A DNA stretch of 64,000 nt from an uncultured bacterium (GCA_902777605.1 CACYUI010000011.1:1-64000); one strand, 5' to 3'; shown: positions 17,327 to 27,408, counted from the stretch's first letter. Notes: generated from the letters alone by a model not told the origin. Numbers and translations: made by a program.

Positions 17327-19171
17327 TTAGTTCCAAGACACAGTACTATAAACTTGTTCATAATCTTTTTTGATATTTTGCGGTAAATTATTCAAGCATT
17401 CATACGCAATGTCTTTACTTTGTATAAGTACAGAAATATTAAACCATTCTTCATAGATTCTCTTTTTGTACATATCTCCATTTTGCCCCCAATATGCATT
17501 ATACTTTTGAAAATACTCTTCAAGAAAGTCTTTTGCCCTTTGGGCTTTTTCGTTTTCAGGTGCTTTAGAAACAAGAATTGCTAGCAAAGAAAATGGAGGA
17601 ATTGGCATATTCGTTAGCATCTCAATTTCTTTAGATAAAATATCATTATCAATAACTATATTCAATTTAAAAATTGCATCTACTGCTTGCTTTAGAGCAT
17701 TATCTGTATACCATGTATGTAGATTTATATATTTTATAAACAGATCAAAATATTTATTTACATTTGTTTTACTGATTTTCTTTTCTGTTTTTTGAAGATT
17801 TTCTATGCAATAAAACATAACTGTAAAAAACTGCATTATCCTCTTTTTGTTATTTATCATTTCTGAACTATTATAAATATAATCTTCTTCTGTTATATAA
17901 AATTTATTTAAAATTTTTTCAAATAGTTTGGTTACAGATACTTGTTTATTAACAACAAGCCCAAAAATTGAGTCAATTATAACATTTGTATAATAAACAC
18001 CATCTTCTTGGTCTAATGGGGCATAAAATTTATCATCATTTATAGATTTTACATAATTGTTAAGTATAATTTTTCTAATGTAATTTGCTAAAGGTTTATC
18101 CACTTTTTCTATTTTTTGATAAATGTCTAAGTATCTATAGCTAATATTTGTATAATAGTTTTCAAGTCCTTTTGTAAAATACTTTAATGCTAATGGCTTA
18201 TTATTAACCCTTAGAATATTTTTTATTAACCTGTTTTGTACTTGTTTTCTAAATAGTGGTATTAGTTCCTCTTTTTTAGTGTTATATATTGGAACATATG
18301 AAAAATCCGATAGTAAACCGTACCAATAAAATTTGTTGTAACCAAGTCTATCAATATTATCTAAAATTAGTTTAAAATATTTTTTTGCTGAAAAGACTGA
18401 TAGATTTTTGTTGTTTATTTTATCTGCATAATTCAATATTATTAAAGAGATAAAAGAATCACTTATTTTCTTGTATTTTAGAGGAATGGTGCATTCACAG
18501 TTAATATTGCATCGTTTGTAATCATCGTTTAAAGCATGAATTATGACAGGTTTTTTAAATTTATTAATGGTTTCATACCAACAGTTCTTGTTTAAATTAC
18601 ATATAATACCAAGAACTTTTAAAATTATAGGACTAACCTCATACCAAATTCCCCAATTATCAAAATTTCTATACATTTCAAGAATATTGCTATAATTATC
18701 AATACTAAGTACAGAGTTTTCATATCTTCTGTTCTGCTTAAATAAATCCTTGTCCTCTAAAGAATTTATAGCTTTTACAGCATTATTGCAAAATCGATTG
18801 CTATTTGATTGTTTTAGTGCTTTTAACAATTTATTAAAATAATTATACGAATCCTCTTGCTTATTAAAAAGTGGCGAAAATGCCCAAATTAATTCTTGTT
18901 TAGAAAAACAACCGTCTGAACCGAATAATGCCTTGACTATAACATCACTATTCAATATATTAGATTGATCAATATAATATCCGTATTCAGTAAACAATAA
19001 ATCTTTACTGATGAAATCTTTTACTTTCTTATCAGAAAATAACTTCTCTATCAAAGTTATTACTTTTTGTTCTGATAAAGGATATTTTTTAGGATTAAAT
19101 ATAATGCTTAATAATTTTACAAGGCTATTATTAAATTGTTTATTTCTCTTCAAATCTTTTATTTTTTTCAT
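17327..19171 (-). CDS. Large unknown protein, last gene of the hsd-linked operon
   Basis: A 614-residue protein with no recognised domain. It is Lys/Asn/Ile/Tyr-rich, apparently all helical, without signal peptide or membrane segment; helices of 25-40 residues repeat along the whole length, suggesting a solenoid or scaffold. Its start overlaps the preceding gene (19140-20663) by 32 bp and has no good ribosome site, so translation is probably coupled to that gene. Base composition is even more AT-rich than the housekeeping genes. A joint function with the PLD-like neighbour is inferred from the overlap. Confidence 0.8.
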   Translation of the reverse strand: MKKIKDLKRNKQFNNSLVKLLSIIFNPKKYPLSEQKVITLIEKLFSDKKVKDFISKDLLFTEYGYYIDQSNILNSDVIVKALFGSDGCFSKQELIWAFSPLFNKQEDSYNYFNKLLKALKQSNSNRFCNNAVKAINSLEDKDLFKQNRRYENSVLSIDNYSNILEMYRNFDNWGIWYEVSPIILKVLGIICNLNKNCWYETINKFKKPVIIHALNDDYKRCNINCECTIPLKYKKISDSFISLIILNYADKINNKNLSVFSAKKYFKLILDNIDRLGYNKFYWYGLLSDFSYVPIYNTKKEELIPLFRKQVQNRLIKNILRVNNKPLALKYFTKGLENYYTNISYRYLDIYQKIEKVDKPLANYIRKIILNNYVKSINDDKFYAPLDQEDGVYYTNVIIDSIFGLVVNKQVSVTKLFEKILNKFYITEEDYIYNSSEMINNKKRIMQFFTVMFYCIENLQKTEKKISKTNVNKYFDLFIKYINLHTWYTDNALKQAVDAIFKLNIVIDNDILSKEIEMLTNMPIPPFSLLAILVSKAPENEKAQRAKDFLEEYFQKYNAYWGQNGDMYKKRIYEEWFNISVLIQSKDIAYECLNNLPQNIKKDYEQVYSTVSWN

Positions 19172-20663
19172 CGTAAAAGAATTCCTCTATGATTGTATCT
19201 TTATCAGAACATGTATTCCACAATTCTTCTGACTCATTAAAATAATGTTCATATGATTTGAAGAATGAAACACCTTTTTGGAAATTATTAATAGAATTTG
19301 TAAAACCGTATTCCTGGTTTTTAGTTGCAATCCATCTATCGTGAAATGTTTCTTTTGTTTTAAACCTTTTATTTCCATTTTCGTCAAGTTTTATATTTTT
19401 TGTATCATCATCTATAATATACTCATACTGTCCTTTTTTATCTTTACTTTTTAAGCACAGTAATTTTATTCTTATATTTTTAAATCTATACTGATCATTT
19501 TTAATATACTCTTTTAAATATTCAGGAATATTATTTCTACACCCCATTAACCTAAATTCTATATTTTTAATTGAATTTAAAATCCCGATATAATCCTCAA
19601 TACCTGCATTGCAGAACAAATATGGGTCCATTAGATAAATATATTCTGGAAGATTATTATCAAGTCCTTTATCTTTTGATATATCTTCCAATAACTTTAC
19701 CAAAAACGGATAAGCATCTTGTTTTTTCACAAACCTTGAAAATTCTGAATTTTTAATCCTTTTTATATGGTTTGTCCAAAGTTTTCGAGTGTGTTCAAGA
19801 CTTGAAACAGTTTCAGATAATTCTGTTTTTTGTTTATTTGTTTCTATTGAATAATAACTCTTTTTCTGTTCAATATTATTTTTTATATAGTGTATTTTAG
19901 GATTTCCACCTCCAAAAAAGACAAAATTTCTTTTTAGTACACATTTCTCTGTTTTTAAATTTGAAATCTCAATATCAATTTCATAATCTGCATCTTGTAA
20001 CTCAAAGTCATAAAATTTCTCTTGGACCCTAAATGTTTGATTTAGAATCAAATCATCATAAGATTTTACTTTAATGTTGCATATATAATCCCCTTTTTTA
20101 TATTTCTGAAAACCTAATGTAATATATTTATTATTTTGATGGGTTATGTTAACATCAATCTCATGTATATCAACAAAATGAAGTATATTCCCGACTCTAT
20201 CAATTAAATTATACAAATTTACATCAAGACTTTTTTCGAATTTGTTTTTTTCTTTGACATCAAGTTTCATAAAAATATTTCTGAGTTCTAAATCCGTATT
20301 CCAGTATTCATACAAATTACAATTTGAATAAAAAGGACTGAGAATTTGGTTGTATATATCTGGATTAAATTCATCACGGTGCAATAAAAAGGACTCTCTT
20401 GGAATCTCACCTATATTATATATAACCTCAATATCACCAAAAGATATTGATTTTCGTTTTATTATATTATTCTTAAAATTATTGAGTTTTTTATTACATA
20501 AAAAAGCTTCATATATAATTATCTTTTCTCCGTTTAAACATTCAAAAACTGCTGTTTTTTTAAATTTGTTATTCTTTTCATCAACAGAACTTTGTTTGAT
20601 AGTTGTCAACAAGTTTAAACTTTTATCTTCAAGTTTTAAAATAACTACCTTAACTTTAGCCAT
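19140..20663 (-). CDS. Unknown protein with phospholipase D-like C-terminal half
   Basis: A 507-residue protein. Residues about 1-270 are of unknown fold, beta-rich. The C-terminal part reads LPEYIYLMDPYLF (about 345), FRLMGCRN, IRIKLLC, then TFHDRWIATKNQEYGFTNSINNF (about 455-475). A DPYLF strand followed by an FHDRW motif resembles PLD-like nuclease/phosphatase folds found in defence genes, such as the VPA1262-type family; this is by-eye resemblance, not a search. Only one H-x-D-like motif is seen, so activity would need dimers. It starts 23 bp after the hsdR stop and overlaps the next gene by 32 bp. Confidence 0.8.
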   Translation of the reverse strand: MAKVKVVILKLEDKSLNLLTTIKQSSVDEKNNKFKKTAVFECLNGEKIIIYEAFLCNKKLNNFKNNIIKRKSISFGDIEVIYNIGEIPRESFLLHRDEFNPDIYNQILSPFYSNCNLYEYWNTDLELRNIFMKLDVKEKNKFEKSLDVNLYNLIDRVGNILHFVDIHEIDVNITHQNNKYITLGFQKYKKGDYICNIKVKSYDDLILNQTFRVQEKFYDFELQDADYEIDIEISNLKTEKCVLKRNFVFFGGGNPKIHYIKNNIEQKKSYYSIETNKQKTELSETVSSLEHTRKLWTNHIKRIKNSEFSRFVKKQDAYPFLVKLLEDISKDKGLDNNLPEYIYLMDPYLFCNAGIEDYIGILNSIKNIEFRLMGCRNNIPEYLKEYIKNDQYRFKNIRIKLLCLKSKDKKGQYEYIIDDDTKNIKLDENGNKRFKTKETFHDRWIATKNQEYGFTNSINNFQKGVSFFKSYEHYFNESEELWNTCSDKDTIIEEFFYDEKNKRFEEK

Positions 20664-20686
20664 ATTTTAACCTATTTTATACAATA

Positions 20687-23641
20687 CTAATCTTCTTGAT
20701 TTCTTAATTCATTATACAAATCTGCCAGGAACAGTTTTTTAATAAATTTAAGTTTATCTTTATTCTGCAATATATCCTTGAAGAAATTGTCATTCTCTTC
20801 ATAACGATCCATAAGCAGTTTATCAAAACCTTTATCTGATAATGTATCATAGGCTGTTCTGTCTCCAATTTTTGCTGAATTTACGATTTTTGTATCTTTC
20901 ATCATGTCAGCTCTTAGTTGTGCCAATACTTTATCTTGTTCAGTAAACTCTGTTCCGAATTTTTTGTTAAATTTCTCTATAATCTCTGACAGAGCATCTT
21001 TTTCCTTGTTAGAACCAGCACCACCTGCACCACTAACAGGAGGAATGAGACCTTCTGCATTTTCTAATGTAATTTTTCCATCTGCTGTTTTTTGAAGTTT
21101 GTAGTATTCAAGTAATAATTCATCATTCAGATTAACTTTTTCATCATTATCTTTTGGAAGAACTGTTGCAAGATATTTTGTATAAATGTATAACTTTTGC
21201 ATATCTTTATCAAACATTCTGCAAACCTGTATAATAAATGAATAAATTCTGTTAAATGAATGAATTAGAGATTTAAACTCATCTTTCTTTTTGTCTTCTA
21301 AAACTTCGTATCTTTGTTTTGCAGGTTCAAGAAGTGAGGAAAGTCCGCTAAGAGTTGGAATAGTTTTTTGATAAAACTTCTTAGCAAAGGTTTCCACTTC
21401 ATTTTGCTGATAGATGTGAAAATCTTCTAATTGACGTTTTATTGTATAAATTAAATTTGGATCAGTTTCTTCTTCAAGTACTGTTGCTTCGTAAAATGGT
21501 TGAAATGATTTTCTAATTTCTTCTTGAGTGTTGGCAAAATCAAGAACGAATGTATCTTCTTTGCCTTTCATTGTTCTATTTAATCTTGATAATGTTTGTA
21601 CGGCTTTTACTCCGTTTAACTTTTTATCTACAAACATTGTATGTAGCAAAGGTTCATCAAATCCAGTTTGATATTTTTCGGCAACGATAAGCATATCAAA
21701 GTTTTCGTGGAACTCTTTTTTTAGCTGAGTTTCTTTTATACCGTTAATTTTTTCTTCTGTCCACTCTTGTCCGTTATCAGAAACATTTCCTGAGAAAGCT
21801 ACTAACACATCTAAGTCATTGTAGTTGTGTTCTTGAATATATCTTCTAAATTCAAACAAATATCTTACTGCGTGTAATCTTGACGCTGTAACAACCATTG
21901 CTTTTGCTCTGCCGTCAATCTTATTTTTGGTAATCTCTCTAAAGTGTTCAATTATGATAGCAGTTTTTTGAGCAATGTTATGAGGGTGTAAACTTTCAAA
22001 CCTTGAAACAGCTCTTGCGCCTTTTGTTTTGTCGTATTCAGGATCACCCTCAATTTTTTTTGCTATTTGATAATACTGTTTGTAAGTTGTGTAATTTTGA
22101 AGAACATCTAAAATAAACCCTTCTTCTATTGCTTGCCTCATGGAATAAATATGAAATGCTCTGTAATTCCCATTTTCTTGTCTTTCTCCGAATAGCTGAA
22201 GTGTTTTGTTCTTTGGTGTTGCAGTGAAAGCAAAGAATGATATGTTTTTATGCATACCATGAGTTGATAATTCACGCACTAAATTATCTTCGTAATCTTC
22301 TTGCCTGCTTTCTTCTTCGGCTTCTTCTTTTGCGTATTGCTCCAATACTTCTTCGGTATCACCTAAAGCTGCTTTCAATTTCTTTGCAGCTTGACCTGTT
22401 TGAGAGGAATGAGCTTCATCTACTATTACAGCATATCTTTTTCCTGTTGCTTCAACATCCTGATAAATGTATGGGAACTTTTGAAGTGTTGTTATAATTA
22501 TTTTTGCACCGTCATTGAGTGCTTGCTTTAACCCTGCGGAACCATCAGTAACACGTCTTACAACTCCGTCAATGTGGTCAAATTGGTAGATAGTTTCTTG
22601 TAATTGACTGTCTAAAATTTTTCTGTCTGTTACAACGATTACGGAATTAAAAATAACTTCATCATTTTTGTCGTGCAAACTTTGTAATCTGTGAGCAAGC
22701 CAAGCAATAGAATTTGATTTGCCACTACCTGCACTATGCTGGATTAAATAGTTTTTACCGCTGCCGTTTTCTTTTACATCAGCAAGAAGTTTTGTTACAA
22801 CATCTAATTGGTGATAACGTGGAAAAATCATTGTTTCTTTTCCGTCTTTTGCCTGTAAGTGCATATATTTGTGTAAGATTTCCATTAAGGAATCTTTTGT
22901 CAAAACTCTTTTCCAAAGATAAGATGTCATATAATCATCTTCTACAATTGGATTACCTTTACCGCCGACATTTCCTGCTCCGTTTGAACCTTGGTTAAAC
23001 GGCAAGAAATATGTACCTGCACCTTGTAATCTTGTTGTCATAAATACGTTGTATAAATCAACGGCAAAATGCACTAAAACTCTTTGTTTAAACTCAAACA
23101 TCTTATCTCTTGTAGCACGGTCAAACTTGTATTGATTTATAGCGTTTGAAACATCCTGACCTGTGAATTGGTTTTTAAGTTCCATTGATACAACAGGAAT
23201 ACCGTTAAGCAAAAGAACAATATCAATGCTTCTTTCATCTTTCAGAGAAAACTTCATCTGACGAGTGCAATGCAAAATATTTTGGTTATATCTTTCAACT
23301 GTTTCAGGGTTTAATGTTGTTTCAGGCTTGAAGAAACATGGGTAGAATTTTACACCTCGGTCAACAAAACCGTGTCTTAATACCCATAATATACTTGTAG
23401 CAGATACTTCATCTTGAAACCGTCTTAAAAGAGCTTGTTCAGGATTATTTGGATAATTCCTGCAATGTTTTTCCCATTCTCTTGGCTGAGTAGATTGGAT
23501 AAACTTTAAGAACGTATCTTCATCTAAAGCCGTTGCCCTGTTCAAATGTTCAGGAGCTCCTTTTTCATAACCGCCTTCTGTTATAAGATAATTTTCAATC
23601 GCTTCTTCAAAGTTCTTTTCTTTTAATAAAGTATCTTGCAT
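20687..23641 (-). CDS. hsdR: Type I restriction enzyme R subunit
   Basis: HsdR is the ATP-driven translocase and nuclease of the type I complex. The 984 residues hold an N-terminal PD-(D/E)xK nuclease (D140, then ELK at 154-156), Walker A HSAGSGKS (about 302-309), the DEAH box (408-411, VDEAHSSQTG), FFAFTATPKNK, and the later helicase motifs (TGFDEP, QTLSRLNR). The C-terminal helical part would bind HsdM. AAGGAAAT precedes the ATG, 3 bp after the fic stop. No frameshift or missing motif is seen, so it should be active. Confidence 0.97.
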   Translation of the reverse strand: MQDTLLKEKNFEEAIENYLITEGGYEKGAPEHLNRATALDEDTFLKFIQSTQPREWEKHCRNYPNNPEQALLRRFQDEVSATSILWVLRHGFVDRGVKFYPCFFKPETTLNPETVERYNQNILHCTRQMKFSLKDERSIDIVLLLNGIPVVSMELKNQFTGQDVSNAINQYKFDRATRDKMFEFKQRVLVHFAVDLYNVFMTTRLQGAGTYFLPFNQGSNGAGNVGGKGNPIVEDDYMTSYLWKRVLTKDSLMEILHKYMHLQAKDGKETMIFPRYHQLDVVTKLLADVKENGSGKNYLIQHSAGSGKSNSIAWLAHRLQSLHDKNDEVIFNSVIVVTDRKILDSQLQETIYQFDHIDGVVRRVTDGSAGLKQALNDGAKIIITTLQKFPYIYQDVEATGKRYAVIVDEAHSSQTGQAAKKLKAALGDTEEVLEQYAKEEAEEESRQEDYEDNLVRELSTHGMHKNISFFAFTATPKNKTLQLFGERQENGNYRAFHIYSMRQAIEEGFILDVLQNYTTYKQYYQIAKKIEGDPEYDKTKGARAVSRFESLHPHNIAQKTAIIIEHFREITKNKIDGRAKAMVVTASRLHAVRYLFEFRRYIQEHNYNDLDVLVAFSGNVSDNGQEWTEEKINGIKETQLKKEFHENFDMLIVAEKYQTGFDEPLLHTMFVDKKLNGVKAVQTLSRLNRTMKGKEDTFVLDFANTQEEIRKSFQPFYEATVLEEETDPNLIYTIKRQLEDFHIYQQNEVETFAKKFYQKTIPTLSGLSSLLEPAKQRYEVLEDKKKDEFKSLIHSFNRIYSFIIQVCRMFDKDMQKLYIYTKYLATVLPKDNDEKVNLNDELLLEYYKLQKTADGKITLENAEGLIPPVSGAGGAGSNKEKDALSEIIEKFNKKFGTEFTEQDKVLAQLRADMMKDTKIVNSAKIGDRTAYDTLSDKGFDKLLMDRYEENDNFFKDILQNKDKLKFIKKLFLADLYNELRNQED

Positions 23642-23644
23642 AGT

Positions 23645-24550
23645 TTATTTCCTTTTAATTTTGTTTTTTTGTTCTTTTTTAAATAACATATATCCGCTTT
23701 CAGAATACAAATATGGCTTTATTTGATTTTGCTTAACTCTGTACCTGATTGTAGCAACGGTTAATCCTGTTAACTTAGCAAATTCGCTAATTGTAAGCAG
23801 CTTGTCATCAGGTTCAATATTTTTGGATGTATCTAAAATATCAATAGCAGTTTGCATAGATTTATCAAGCATTTTAAGCATAAACTTGTTATATTTTTCT
23901 TCATTTTGAGTTAGTTGAGCATTTTCAATAGCATCTAAATACCTTTTTCTATCTCTTGGACGGATAATTATCGGAGAATATCCAGCTTTTAATAATAAAA
24001 GATTCATAAGAAGTCTTGCACATCTGCCGTTCCCATCTACAAAAGGGTGTATTGATACAAACTTTAAGTGAGCATTAATAGCAGTATGGATATCATTAAT
24101 ATCTTGATTTTGTAACCAAAGAATAAAATCTTCCATAAGTTTAGGAACTTTCATCGGATTCGGTAGAATTACTCTTGAACCTGATATTCTAACCATACAA
24201 TTCCTGTAAAAACCTGCGTTTATATCATCAATGCCTGTTAATATTATTCTATGCAGCTCTAAAATATGTTTTTCTGTTATTTTATCGTTATTTTCTATGT
24301 ACTCGTAACATTTATTAAACGCTTTTGCATGATTAACAGCCTCCTGATAATAAACAAAAGGTTTAGAAGAAGATGTAATTCTTTCATTAATTACAAGCTC
24401 TGTTTCTTTTTTGGTTAAAGTATTTCCCTCAATAGCATTAGAAGAATATGCAAGTTCGGAAACCAACCAATTTTTAAATGTTTGTTTGCTATTGCTATTT
24501 TTTAATAACTCTTTTAGTTGCTTGTATTTTGTATTGATTTTTTCTAACAT
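23645..24550 (-). CDS. Fic-family AMPylase with HTH tail
   Basis: Fic proteins usually transfer AMP to a target hydroxyl. In this 301-residue protein the active loop HPFVDGNGRCAR is at 168-179. The inhibitory helix motif SSNAIEGN is at 36-43, so it is a class II Fic that holds itself inactive. Residues about 250-290 form a DNA-binding segment (TISEFAKLTGLTVATIRYRVKQNQI, MerR-like). Two perfect dyads lie directly upstream (24569-24636), suggesting that it represses its own transcription. It sits between DUF2971 and hsdR. Confidence 0.93.
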   Translation of the reverse strand: MLEKINTKYKQLKELLKNSNSKQTFKNWLVSELAYSSNAIEGNTLTKKETELVINERITSSSKPFVYYQEAVNHAKAFNKCYEYIENNDKITEKHILELHRIILTGIDDINAGFYRNCMVRISGSRVILPNPMKVPKLMEDFILWLQNQDINDIHTAINAHLKFVSIHPFVDGNGRCARLLMNLLLLKAGYSPIIIRPRDRKRYLDAIENAQLTQNEEKYNKFMLKMLDKSMQTAIDILDTSKNIEPDDKLLTISEFAKLTGLTVATIRYRVKQNQIKPYLYSESGYMLFKKEQKNKIKRK

Positions 24551-24568
24551 TTACACCTCTATTGATTA

Positions 24569-24636
24569 TGGTTATAGTTTGGTATTTTGTAAACTATAAC
24601 CATTATACATTATAGTTTAATATTTCGCAAACTATA
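24569..24636 (-). promoter_or_regulatory. Tandem dyad operators upstream of fic
   Basis: First dyad: TGGTTATAGTTT (24569-24580), 10 bases, AAACTATAACCA (24591-24602), perfect arms. Second: TATAGTTT (24611-24618), 10 bases, AAACTATA (24629-24636). Both share AAACTATA and a 10-base spacer; centres are 38 bp apart. They lie 19-86 bp from the fic start. Confidence 0.75.
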
Positions 24637-24683
24637 ACCATAAACATTTTTAAAAACTATCTTGCATTTATTTATCCTCTTTT

Positions 24684-25580
24684 TTAATATCTTTTTGGTA
24701 TTTTAGACCCTTTTACATCTGCACTTGAAAATTTAGAAAAACTGATTAAGGATTTAACTCCTTGTATCAACATTTCTTGTTCTTTTGCAGGTGAAACATA
24801 TATCATTGAAATGGCATTATTTTCTAATGGCATTTCATAGTAAGGGATATAACAACCATTATTTATTCTAAATTTACAATTCCTGATAATTTCACAATCC
24901 TTATCAAAAATAACAAACCTATATTCATTTTCGACTTCATATTCTTTCGGTTTAAAAAACAAATTATAAAACTCTAAAATCCCTGATAAACTTGTTACAA
25001 TCTTTTTGTCAAAATTATCAACATTATTATTTGTATTTTGATTGTAGTAGTTATTATAATTATCTAATACATTAACCAATAATTTCTCTTGGTCTTCTAT
25101 CTTATATATAACCTTGCCATTAATTAGCATTATCTCTGGATTATGTTCAAAAGTTTCATAGACATCTGTTTCTATATTATAACCAACTCCATTATCGTTT
25201 TTAGTATAATAATTCCATAATGACAAACAATCTTTTTCGGTAGAAAATGAAGCAACATAGCACTTATTCTTCCATATTGGAGTGTTTTTGTATACGCAAA
25301 AGTCCGTTTTGCTAAAATCACTACAAAGTTTATAAACCAATTTTTTAAAGTCAGAAGATAAATTATCTTTATTTAATAACGGTTTTATTATTTTATATAT
25401 ATAAGTTGCTTCTGAAGAATCATTCAAAAACCCTATATCAGAGAACCAAATTTTTCCACTATCCACAATGCCTTTTAATCCAACAGCAGAAGTATAGTGG
25501 TAAATCTTTCCCGTATGCTGGGTCTTAATATCTGCTAATCGTTGCCGTAAATTATCTTCAATATTAAACAGTTGTTCCAT
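24684..25580 (-). CDS. DUF2971-family protein
   Basis: A 298-residue protein with the DUF2971 pattern: IYHYTSAVGLKGIVDSGKIWFSDIGFLNDSSE near residue 25, then YVASFSTEKDCLSLWNYYTKNDNGVGY, and a C-terminal IYVSP. The function of the family is not established; members are frequent in phage-defence and mobile regions. The ATG at 25580 shares its A with the hsdS stop (TAATG), so the two are translationally coupled. The HYTS...FNDSSE arrangement resembles ADP-ribosyltransferase-like folds, an inference only. Confidence 0.85.
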   Translation of the reverse strand: MEQLFNIEDNLRQRLADIKTQHTGKIYHYTSAVGLKGIVDSGKIWFSDIGFLNDSSEATYIYKIIKPLLNKDNLSSDFKKLVYKLCSDFSKTDFCVYKNTPIWKNKCYVASFSTEKDCLSLWNYYTKNDNGVGYNIETDVYETFEHNPEIMLINGKVIYKIEDQEKLLVNVLDNYNNYYNQNTNNNVDNFDKKIVTSLSGILEFYNLFFKPKEYEVENEYRFVIFDKDCEIIRNCKFRINNGCYIPYYEMPLENNAISMIYVSPAKEQEMLIQGVKSLISFSKFSSADVKGSKIPKRY

Positions 25581-26893
25581 TAGCACACCTTTCTTTTCCC
25601 TGTTACACATTCGTAAATCAGAGATTTTTTGTATTCGGTAAATTTTTCTATAACCTGTTCTTTATCCGCTATTGCCTTATCTATTTCAGAACATTTTTTG
25701 TCAAGATATTCAGCAATTTGTTGTTGTTCAATTAAAGAAGGATAAGTTACAGTAAAATCATTAAGTGTTGCTAAGGACAAGTTAGCAATAGTAGTTCCAC
25801 TTAAACTTAAATCCATTATAAATTTTGCAACATTGCTTTGCAGATAATACCTTATATATTTCTTATTTTGTTCTTTATTTAAAGTTACATAGCCTGCACT
25901 CTTTCCTAATAAAACAATTTCGCCATTATAAAATGAGGTTTTTCCATATGTAGCACCATTTAGTGTTATGAAAATAGTATTCTCACTTAAATTTGGTTTA
26001 TTGTAGTTCTCAAATTCTGCTAAATTTATTTTCTTTGTATCTTCTTTAAATATTAAATTATCCTGACCTATATTGTTGCCATTAACAAAATATATATCAC
26101 CTGAATCATCATAATTTGGAGTTGAATGAATCCCATCACCAATACTTGTAGATAAATATTTCAGTTTTATAACTTCCCAATGTTGAGGGATTTTGCCTAT
26201 CCATTCTATACCGCTGTCTTTTAGAGGTGCGGATTTGTCTAAACCTTTTGTTACGGCTTCGGTGATAATAGATTGCTTATACTCTTTTAACTTTTCAATA
26301 ACCGCTTTTTCCGTTTCAACAACCCTATCAATCTCCCCACACTTCTTATCCAAATAATCAGCAATCATTTGTTGTTCTTTTACACTTATATAAGGAATTT
26401 TATAATCTAAAATATTACCCATAGAGATATTAGGTTGTGCTGAGCCTGCTGATAATAATGCTACATACTGCATAAAACTTTCATTATCAAGACAATATCT
26501 TATAAACTTATTATATTTACTACGGATTATACCAACTCGTTGATTAATATATGCTTGTTTATCATCACAAATTACTGCTAATTTACCTGTAGTTGCACCA
26601 CTCATTGCAATTACAATATCATTTACTTTTAACTCGTAAGGTTTTAATTCTTCACGACTATCAACCTTTAAGCAAGTTTCATATTGAACTCGGTTATTTT
26701 GTATATCACCAATCCTAACAACAGGAACTTCTCCGTCAATGTCCATATTTTCACTATTAAAGGCATACCCATTAACAAAATTTGAACACCAAGCCAATTT
26801 TGCAAACTTCCACTCTTGAGGAATTTCACCAATCCACTCAATCCCCGAATCTTTATATGTATCGTATTTTTTAACAGTTTGTTCTAATTGCAT
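25580..26893 (-). CDS. hsdS: Type I restriction enzyme specificity subunit
   Basis: HsdS recognises the two halves of the target site. Its 437 residues contain two target-recognition domains, each opened by YKDSGIEWIGEIPQEWK-type text (KDSGIEWIG at about 12 and 212) and closed by a conserved helix (QQMIADYLDKKCGEIDRVV and QQQIAEYLDKKCSEIDKAI). It is full length. In this operon hsdS is separated from hsdM by three foreign genes. There is no second hsdS copy or inverted half nearby, so phase variation by inversion is not supported. Confidence 0.96.
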   Translation of the reverse strand: MQLEQTVKKYDTYKDSGIEWIGEIPQEWKFAKLAWCSNFVNGYAFNSENMDIDGEVPVVRIGDIQNNRVQYETCLKVDSREELKPYELKVNDIVIAMSGATTGKLAVICDDKQAYINQRVGIIRSKYNKFIRYCLDNESFMQYVALLSAGSAQPNISMGNILDYKIPYISVKEQQMIADYLDKKCGEIDRVVETEKAVIEKLKEYKQSIITEAVTKGLDKSAPLKDSGIEWIGKIPQHWEVIKLKYLSTSIGDGIHSTPNYDDSGDIYFVNGNNIGQDNLIFKEDTKKINLAEFENYNKPNLSENTIFITLNGATYGKTSFYNGEIVLLGKSAGYVTLNKEQNKKYIRYYLQSNVAKFIMDLSLSGTTIANLSLATLNDFTVTYPSLIEQQQIAEYLDKKCSEIDKAIADKEQVIEKFTEYKKSLIYECVTGKRKVC

Positions 26894-27408
26894 ATTTTAC
26901 TTTCTTTATCCATTATTTCTTCATATTTCTTGTATAGCTTGTCAAACATTGCTCTATTGTTTGTATATTCTTCTAATGGTAAATTATAGATACTCCAAGG
27001 AGTCCCGCGAGAGGGTACAAAACTTTTTAAAGAAGTTATTATTTTATACTCTAAATCGTAAATTTCCTGTGGAAAAAGATACTTTGTTGTGAAATTATAT
27101 TTAAATAAATCTGCAATAACTTTTTCCATATCTGTTATAACCATTTCATCATTTAAACCATTTGGAACAATTATCCTTGCTTCATAACCTTTTGTATAGT
27201 GAATATCTTGATGGAACTTACCCCAAGTATCGAATATACTTTTAATGTGTTCTATTCGTAATTTTAGCAATTCAACTTGTTGTTGCTTATATTGAATATT
27301 TTTCTGCTGATAAATAAACCAAGCAGTACATATAGCAATTGTTGGTGTTAATAATGCAGAGAGAATTTCTATTCCAATCTTAACCGTGTTTATAGATATA
27401 TTACACAT
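26884..27408 (-). CDS. Single-pass membrane protein next to the SIR2-like gene
   Basis: A 174-residue protein with one N-terminal membrane helix (IEILSALLTPTIAICTAWFIYQQ, about 10-32) and a soluble helical remainder beginning with a QQQVELLKLRIEHI-type coiled coil. No known family. The ATG at 27408 behind GGAG is preferred; a longer start at 27429 is possible. It overlaps the SIR2-like gene by 8 bp and hsdS by 10 bp, so it is locked into the operon. Paired with the SIR2 protein it could be a membrane effector or anchor. Confidence 0.8.
   Translation of the reverse strand: MCNISINTVKIGIEILSALLTPTIAICTAWFIYQQKNIQYKQQQVELLKLRIEHIKSIFDTWGKFHQDIHYTKGYEARIIVPNGLNDEMVITDMEKVIADLFKYNFTTKYLFPQEIYDLEYKIITSLKSFVPSRGTPWSIYNLPLEEYTNNRAMFDKLYKKYEEIMDKESKICN

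Noticed and set aside
22237-22998. Plus-strand frames inside hsdR
   Set aside because: Leucine-rich shadow translations of the helicase gene, without ribosome sites.
25580-26893. Phase-variable hsdS by inversion
   Set aside because: Only one hsdS with two direct half-repeats; no inverted partner or silent copy nearby.
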